From: Neocallimastix lanati (nom. inval.)
Lineage: Eukaryota; Neocallimastigomycota; Neocallimastigomycetes; Neocallimastigales; Neocallimastigaceae
Direction of reading: 5' to 3'
Length of the DNA: 43,500 nucleotides
NCBI GenBank assembly: GCA_016946835.1
Contig: JACVTC010000040.1
Coordinates: 649,001 to 692,500, forward strand
Position 1 is the first letter of the stretch. The number at the start of each line of letters is the position of its first letter. The position numbers and the translations under genes are program-made. A model generated the notes under the pieces. That model worked only from the letters and a program-made list of their open reading frames with translations, was not told the origin of the DNA and did no database searches. This document shows positions 37,974 through 43,500 of this stretch, in pieces.

Positions 37974-39816
37974 TTAACTAGTTATTATTAAATTTGTATA
38001 AATTGATAAACAATAATACTTACTTTGAGACATATAATATGATTTTTGAAAGTTTGGACTTTGACCTCCATTCTTTAACATCATTTGAATTGCTTTTGCA
38101 TTTTGTGGGTTTAATGATGAAACACGTCGACTATGTGAACGTTCTGAGATAAATGATTTTGAATCACCTTCAGTAGCATTGTCATCTTCAAGACAATTCA
38201 TTGGGAAAGTACCTTGTTTTCCTGTAGTTACATTTATACCAAATGCCCAACCATCCTAATATTTTTAAAATTAATTATAATAAAATATTTAATATTTATT
38301 CATAATAATCTAAATTATAATAAATCAAACTATAACAATTTTTCTTTAATATTTTAATGAATATACTCACTTCAAATGTTTCTTCAGTTCTAATAATATC
38401 ACCTGGTTGAACTTCCATTTCATCAGGAAGTGAAGGTTGGAAATCGTAAAGAACGCGATAAACTTGATGTGGTTTGAAAACTTGGAAGTAATAACTTGGA
38501 GATGGGCTAGATACTTCTTCATTTTGTGGTGAGTTTAAAGAATCTGAATAGATAGTATTACGATTATAATCTTGTGTTGGCGATTGAATATCATTATTGT
38601 GTCTAGTACTTTCAGTTAAACCCCGTGTTTCTTGATAAACGTCACTGTAATTAGAATTGGAATGGGAAATTGGTGACATTATTGGTGAGGTAAATTGATT
38701 TCTATTCATATATTGATTACCGCTGTTTTTATATTGAAGAGGAATAGCATTAATTGGGGTACTCGAGGAGACAAGATGAGGCTCCGATACAGAAGGTGGT
38801 AAATCCCATACACTATCATTTCTTCCCTTTTTACTATCCTTAATACAACAATAAAATAATAAACCAAAAATAACTAATATTACACCAATAATCGAACCAA
38901 TAATAATAATATTTCTCAAATTAAATGATTTCGATTCATTATTAGAACTACTTGCATTTCCAGCAGTAGCAACATTTGGTTGGGAAGCACTAGTTGAACC
39001 TATATAATTACATTGAATTTTTTTTTTTATTGTGAAGGATTCAATATTGAAATTGTTATATATACATTAAATAATAGATATTTAATATATTTTTTTAATA
39101 TTATTATGTTATTAAAAATATAAATGAATTAATTTTTATTACCTGTTGATGTAGTAGTATTATTAGCAGCATTATTTATGGGAATAGTACTATTTGTTAC
39201 TGGAATGGTACTATTTGATACTTGAATGGTACTATTACTTGGAATATTTTGATTATTTATATTTTGATTATCAGAAGTTTTATTATCTTTTTCAGTACCT
39301 TTTCCAGTAATTTTAACTGATTTTGAATCAGAAACTTTGTTTTCTTCACCAACATAAGCCATTACTAAATAATTACCAGACGCAATTTTTTCTGGAATAC
39401 TTATATTTACATCATATGTATTACCCTTATTGAAGGGAAACTTTGTATCATCAACTGTACCTATTTTTTCAAAAATTTTTTTCTCTTCATCTCTTAAAAT
39501 AAAATTAAATGATTTATCTGTAGTTTGTTCTAAAAATTTAAACTTCAAAGTTGCAGATTTTCCTAATATCATGTTTTATTGATTATTAATTTAAAAATTA
39601 ATTAATTGTAATTATTATTTGATTTCTTTATTATAATTCATTATATGTACATATTAACTTCTGTTATAAAAAGAATAATATAATACCTGCTTCAATAGTT
39701 TTTCCGTCATTAATTTTTAAGATTTCTACATATTTTACTTCTGCATGTGCCAATGTTATAACAATTAATATAATAAAAATATTGAAAAATGATTTGACAG
39801 ATATTTTTCTTGTCAT
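37974..39816 (-). CDS. Receptor-like protein: signal peptide, beta-domain, glycosylated stalk, TM helix, SH3
   Basis: Minus-strand exons are 39816-39687, 39562-39143, 38999-38371 and 38255-37974, total 1461 nt, 486 residues. A signal peptide at 1-26 (FFNIFIILIVITLAHA) precedes an extracellular beta-rich domain at ~28-125 (EILKINDGKTIEAGKSATLK), similar in style to Kre9/Knh1-type domains. A stalk follows with repeated NSTI sequons (SNSTIQVSNSTIPVTNSTIP), then a TM helix at ~213-235 with CC at its end. A Ser/Pro-rich cytosolic linker leads to an SH3 domain at ~362-416 (YRVLYDFQPSLPDEMEVQPG; DGWAFG; GTFPMNCLE), split by an intron. The 3' end is uncertain: a strong donor, GTAAGTATT, lies at 38023 after MSQ, so exon 4 may stop at 38024 and splice to a short last exon (for example ending near 37741). 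It may relay surface signals; that is inferred. Confidence 0.82.
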
Positions 39817-40680
39817 TTTTATAGTTATTTTATGTTTATGTATTTCTTTTTAAGTATATTTGATTAAAATTTCTCTTTTTTTTTTTTTTTTTTTTTTTTA
39901 TTTTTTATAATTTATTGACTAGAATTGATAAATATTTGTTTAAATTATTTTTATAAATTGTATTTTACTTTTGATTTTATTCTTTAATTTAAAAAATAAA
40001 AAAAAAAAAAGAATATATATTAATAACAAATAAATTTTATTGTTTATAAAGTTTTTACACTTTGCTTAATATATTTTATTGTATATTTTATTTATTATTT
40101 TATTTAATTGTTATAAATGTTTTATCAAAATTATTTCATTTCATTGTTTACTTTCAAATATAATTTTATAAAAATAAACAGAATTTTAAATAAAGTTATA
40201 ATTTCTAATAAATAATAATAATAAAAAGAAAAAAAAAAGATTAATATTTAAACTAAAATAAAAAATATAAATATATATTATTATGTATAATTTTATTAAA
40301 TAGAAAAAAAAAATAGTATTGTAAATAATAATATTTTAATTTTTATAAAAATTATTATATGAAATATTTAAAGTTTTTAATATTAATATAATAAATAATA
40401 AATTATATAATATTATTGAATATGAATTTTTTCATATATTATATTTTTTAAGTTTTTTATTTTAATACTTTCAAAAGCGTATTATCTAATTTATTGACTT
40501 TTTTTTTTATATATATAATAGTAATAAAATATAATTGAAATGAATAAAAAATAAATAAACCGTCATTAATTATTTTTTAATGTGTAATAAATTAAACAAT
40601 ATATTAATTTTATTTTGATTTAATTTTCTTTTCCCTTTTAAAAACTTTATTAATATAAATAATTTATACATATTTTATTT
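39817..40680. other. AT-rich upstream region of the SH3 gene
   Basis: A poly(T) run at about 39877-39899 and general AT sequence. No gene or unit repeat is recognised. Confidence 0.45.
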
Positions 40681-40689
40681 TTATATAAA

Positions 40690-41080
40690 CAATAATATAA
40701 AATAATAAAATATAAAATATAAAATATAAAATAATAAAATATAAAATATAAAATATAAAATATAAAATATAAAATATAAAATATAAAATATAAAATATAA
40801 AATATAAAATATAAAATATAAAATATAAAATATAAAATATAAAATATAAAATGTAAAATGTAAAATGTAAAATATAAAATATAAAATATAAAATATAAAA
40901 TGTAAAATGTAAAATGTAAAATAAAATATAAAATATAAAATATAAAATATAAAATATATAAAATATAAAAATATAAAAATATAAAAATATATAAAATATA
41001 AAATATATAAAATATAAAAATATAAAAATATATAAAATATAAAAATATAAAAATAAAATATAAAATATGAAATATGAAAT
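40690..41080. repeat. ATAAAAT heptamer array
   Basis: A 7-base ATAAAAT/TATAAAA unit is repeated for about 390 bases with phases and variants (TGTAAAA near 40853-40872 and 40898-40918). The minus-strand frame rich in F, Y, I and L is an artefact of it. Confidence 0.85.
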
Positions 41081-42590
41081 ATCGTTTTGAAATAAAAATA
41101 AATGTATTTATTAAATAAACAAAAAATAAACAACAATTAACATTTTTTTTTTATTTTGAAAGAGATACAATATTATATTTCTTTCAAAAGCAAATTAAAA
41201 ACAAGAGTTTTAATACAATAGAATTTAATACAATAGAATAAAGTACTAAAAGCATTATTCCTATTATTTTAAATATGTAAAATATTAAATTATATAAATT
41301 TTGGAATTTAATTCACAATTAACAAAATATAATAAATAAAGTTTATATATAATGAATTAAAAAATTTAATAATTAAAAATAAAATAAAATAAAATAAAAA
41401 TTTATATAAACTTTTAATATAATTTTGTTTTTATAATTTTTATTACAAAAAAAAAAATTTTTTTTTAAAAAAATACAATTAAAAAGTATTAATAAATATT
41501 AATAAAATATTGTAATAATACTTGCTATTGTTTTTATTTTTTATTATATAGAGTTTGTATAGAATAAATAAAATTATTCAAGCTTAAAAGAAAAAAAAAA
41601 AGATCATTGGAAAAAAAATTTTTAAACTTTTGAATAATTTTATATGTATAGGAACTTTTAAGAAAATAAAATAAAAAAAAATCAAACAAATCAAATTTAT
41701 AAATAACAAAATATGTTTAAATAATGTATCATTTATCATATTATCTTTTTAATAATAATTATTATTTTTATAACTATAATTCTGTAATAGTGAATAAATA
41801 TTGAAATAAAAAAATATATAAAATTATATTCTCTAATTTATATTACTTCATGCTTTACTATGTTTGACTTTTATAATATGTTAATATAATATTTTCAATA
41901 ACAAATATTTATCATTTATTATAATCTAGAATAATATTGTATAAAAAAATACTTACATTAAAATGAATTAATTAGAAATATGTAATTTTTATAAAAATAT
42001 TATTATAAACAATATTAAATAACTATAAATAAAATAATAAAATATTATTTAATATACATTATTAATATTATATTTATTATTTGGTAATACAACATATTAA
42101 TCTAATTTATTAATAATTAATAATTAATAATTATAAACTATAAGTATTAAAGTTTTTATTATTAGTAAATAAATTAATTTGTTCTAATTCTTTTTCTTTT
42201 CTTTTTTTTTCTGATTTTTTTTGTTTAAACATTACACAAAAAACAAATTATTGAAAGTTTTTATTCTATATTCTGAATTTCATGTAACACAAAATTGAGT
42301 AAAAATAGGCTCTAAAAATTCAGGTATTACAAAACTAAGTGAAAAAATCTTTTATGATACCATCTTGTAATTAAAGAAAACTAATTTAAAGTTTTTAAAA
42401 ATTATAAAACTTTAAAAAATTTTATTTAATTATAAATAAATTTATTATTTTATTAATCTATTTTTAATTTAATTTAAATATAGTTTTTTTTGTAAATAAA
42501 ACTCTATTATTAAGAACTTTTTAATCCAATATCTATTATCTATTTAAAATTATGATTAAAATTTAGTACAAATTATAAAATTTAAATAAA
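41081..42590. other. AT-rich intergenic, nothing clear
   Basis: No frame or RNA is recognised. A loose direct repeat of about 45 bases (TCATGTAACACAAAATTGAG and TCAGGTATTACAAAACTAAG) occurs at about 42280-42350. Confidence 0.4.
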
Positions 42591-42790
42591 TTAGTAATAA
42601 TAATAATAATCATAATTAATAATTAATAAATAATAATAATAAATAATAAAATAATAAATAATAAAATAATAAATAATAAAATAATAAATAATAAAATAAT
42701 AAATAATAATAATAATAATAAAAAGTAACTAATAATTAATAATTAGTAATAATAATAATCATAATTAATAATTAATAATAATAACAATAA
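42591..42790. repeat. Mixed (AATAAAAT)/(AAT)n array
   Basis: AATAATAAAAT units repeat at about 42630-42720. They are flanked on both sides by a similar ATAATAATAATCATAATTAA block (near 42598 and 42755), forming a local direct duplication. Confidence 0.7.
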
Positions 42791-42849
42791 AAAAATGAAA
42801 TATTATTGTATTTATAATTATATATAAAATTCTTTCAAAATATAAATAT

Positions 42850-43128
42850 GTTTAACTCAAACTTCTTAGAGAGTACCAATAATCATTGTCATAATTTAAT
42901 TCAAGGAATCAATGTACTAAATTTGATATATGAAAGTGAGTAATGATAGCTGTTATTCACTTTAATAATCATATATAGCAATTGATTGAATTATTCACTG
43001 CAAACTGAAAGTAAAGTGTATATGAGCTAATAGCAGCTTTTATGACGTTCAATATAGCGATATTAGTATCATCCGATGCTAAATCGTATAATTTCCAAAT
43101 ATACAGGACATCCTGATTAAATGCCTTT
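42850..43128 (-). pseudogene. Unidentified coding relic near the right end
   Basis: The minus strand reads AFNQDVLYIWKLYDLASDD then TNIAILNVIKAAISSYTLYF and QFAVNNSI. Stops follow, but coding-like sequence resumes (ITAIITHFHISNLVH; FLELNYDNDYWYSLRSL). An AG precedes the first codon, so it could be an exon or exon remnant of a gene. The family is not recognised. It is clearly less AT-rich than its flanks. Confidence 0.4.
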
Positions 43129-43500
43129 ATTATTGTAATAAAAATAAAATTAATAATTATAATAAAGAAAAATTTTAAATGTATATATAAATGATATTTC
43201 TCTTTATATTAATTGTATTTTTTCAATTATGAAAATAATTAATCCAATTAAATTAATTATAATTTATAATTTCATTTAAATAGGAAATGTGCATAAAACC
43301 ATGATATATTACTTTTTTTTTCTCTAAATTATACATATATATATTTTATTTATTTATTTTTACTATTAATAATTCTAAATTAATTTAATAATAATAATTT
43401 CTACAATCATAAATAATAAAATAAAGCATAAAAAAAAAAAAAAAAAAAAAAAATAGTAAATAATAATAATAAATAATTAAATAATTAATTGGTATAAATA
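43129..43500. other. AT-rich end of window
   Basis: General AT sequence with a poly(A) run at about 43430-43453. No gene is seen. Confidence 0.4.

Noticed and set aside
40681-41136. 151-residue F/Y/I/L frame on the minus strand
   Set aside because: Translation of the ATAAAAT heptamer array; no conserved sequence.

Overview
The window looks like nuclear DNA from an early-diverging, flagellated fungus, most plausibly an anaerobic gut fungus (Neocallimastigomycota). This is an inference from four things: extremely AT-rich flanks full of (AAT)n and (AAAT)n arrays; long poly-Asn runs inside proteins; short introns with GT...AG ends; and conserved proteins that read as fungal (a protein O-mannosyltransferase and an SH3 membrane protein beside ordinary eukaryotic housekeeping genes). 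No sequence search was possible, so the taxon is not proven.

Layout. 1-1016: the 3' end of a protein O-mannosyltransferase gene (+). 1700-3870: three or more generations of one LINE family, decaying towards the next gene. 4314-5582: ribosomal protein uS3 (RPS3, + strand, four exons). 6226-13440: a dense LINE graveyard with three related 3'-end families (called A, E and F here), reverse-transcriptase pieces, nested and inverted copies, and target-site duplications that fix several borders. 14393-17863: a 1156-residue HEAT-repeat protein (+). 18974-21301: a 775-residue poly-Asn protein with three C-terminal membrane segments (+). 21959-23122: a three-IQ-motif protein (-, three exons). 24210-28077: CPSF2/CPSF100 (-, twelve exons, complete). 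28945-29885: a minus-strand LINE remnant. 30861-31591: ribosomal protein eS27 (RPS27, -, four exons). 32119-32970: RNA polymerase II subunit RPB3 (-, one exon). 33380-37100: a gene-poor mixture of LINE pieces, unidentified coding relics and large pentanucleotide and 57-bp tandem repeats. 37974-39816: a secreted-domain/TM/SH3 membrane protein (-, four exons). 39817-43500: mostly repeats, with one short coding relic near 43000.

The genes do not form one pathway. Three concern general gene expression: mRNA 3'-end processing (CPSF2), transcription (RPB3) and translation (uS3, eS27). The mannosyltransferase and the SH3 receptor-like protein both relate to the secretory route and cell surface. The HEAT and IQ proteins have no assigned job. 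The most informative parts for discovery are the LINE families (shared C-terminal motif, conserved 3'-terminal hairpins, exact target-site duplications), the SH3 receptor-like architecture, and a recurring AAAAGATTG motif tied to (AAT)n arrays.
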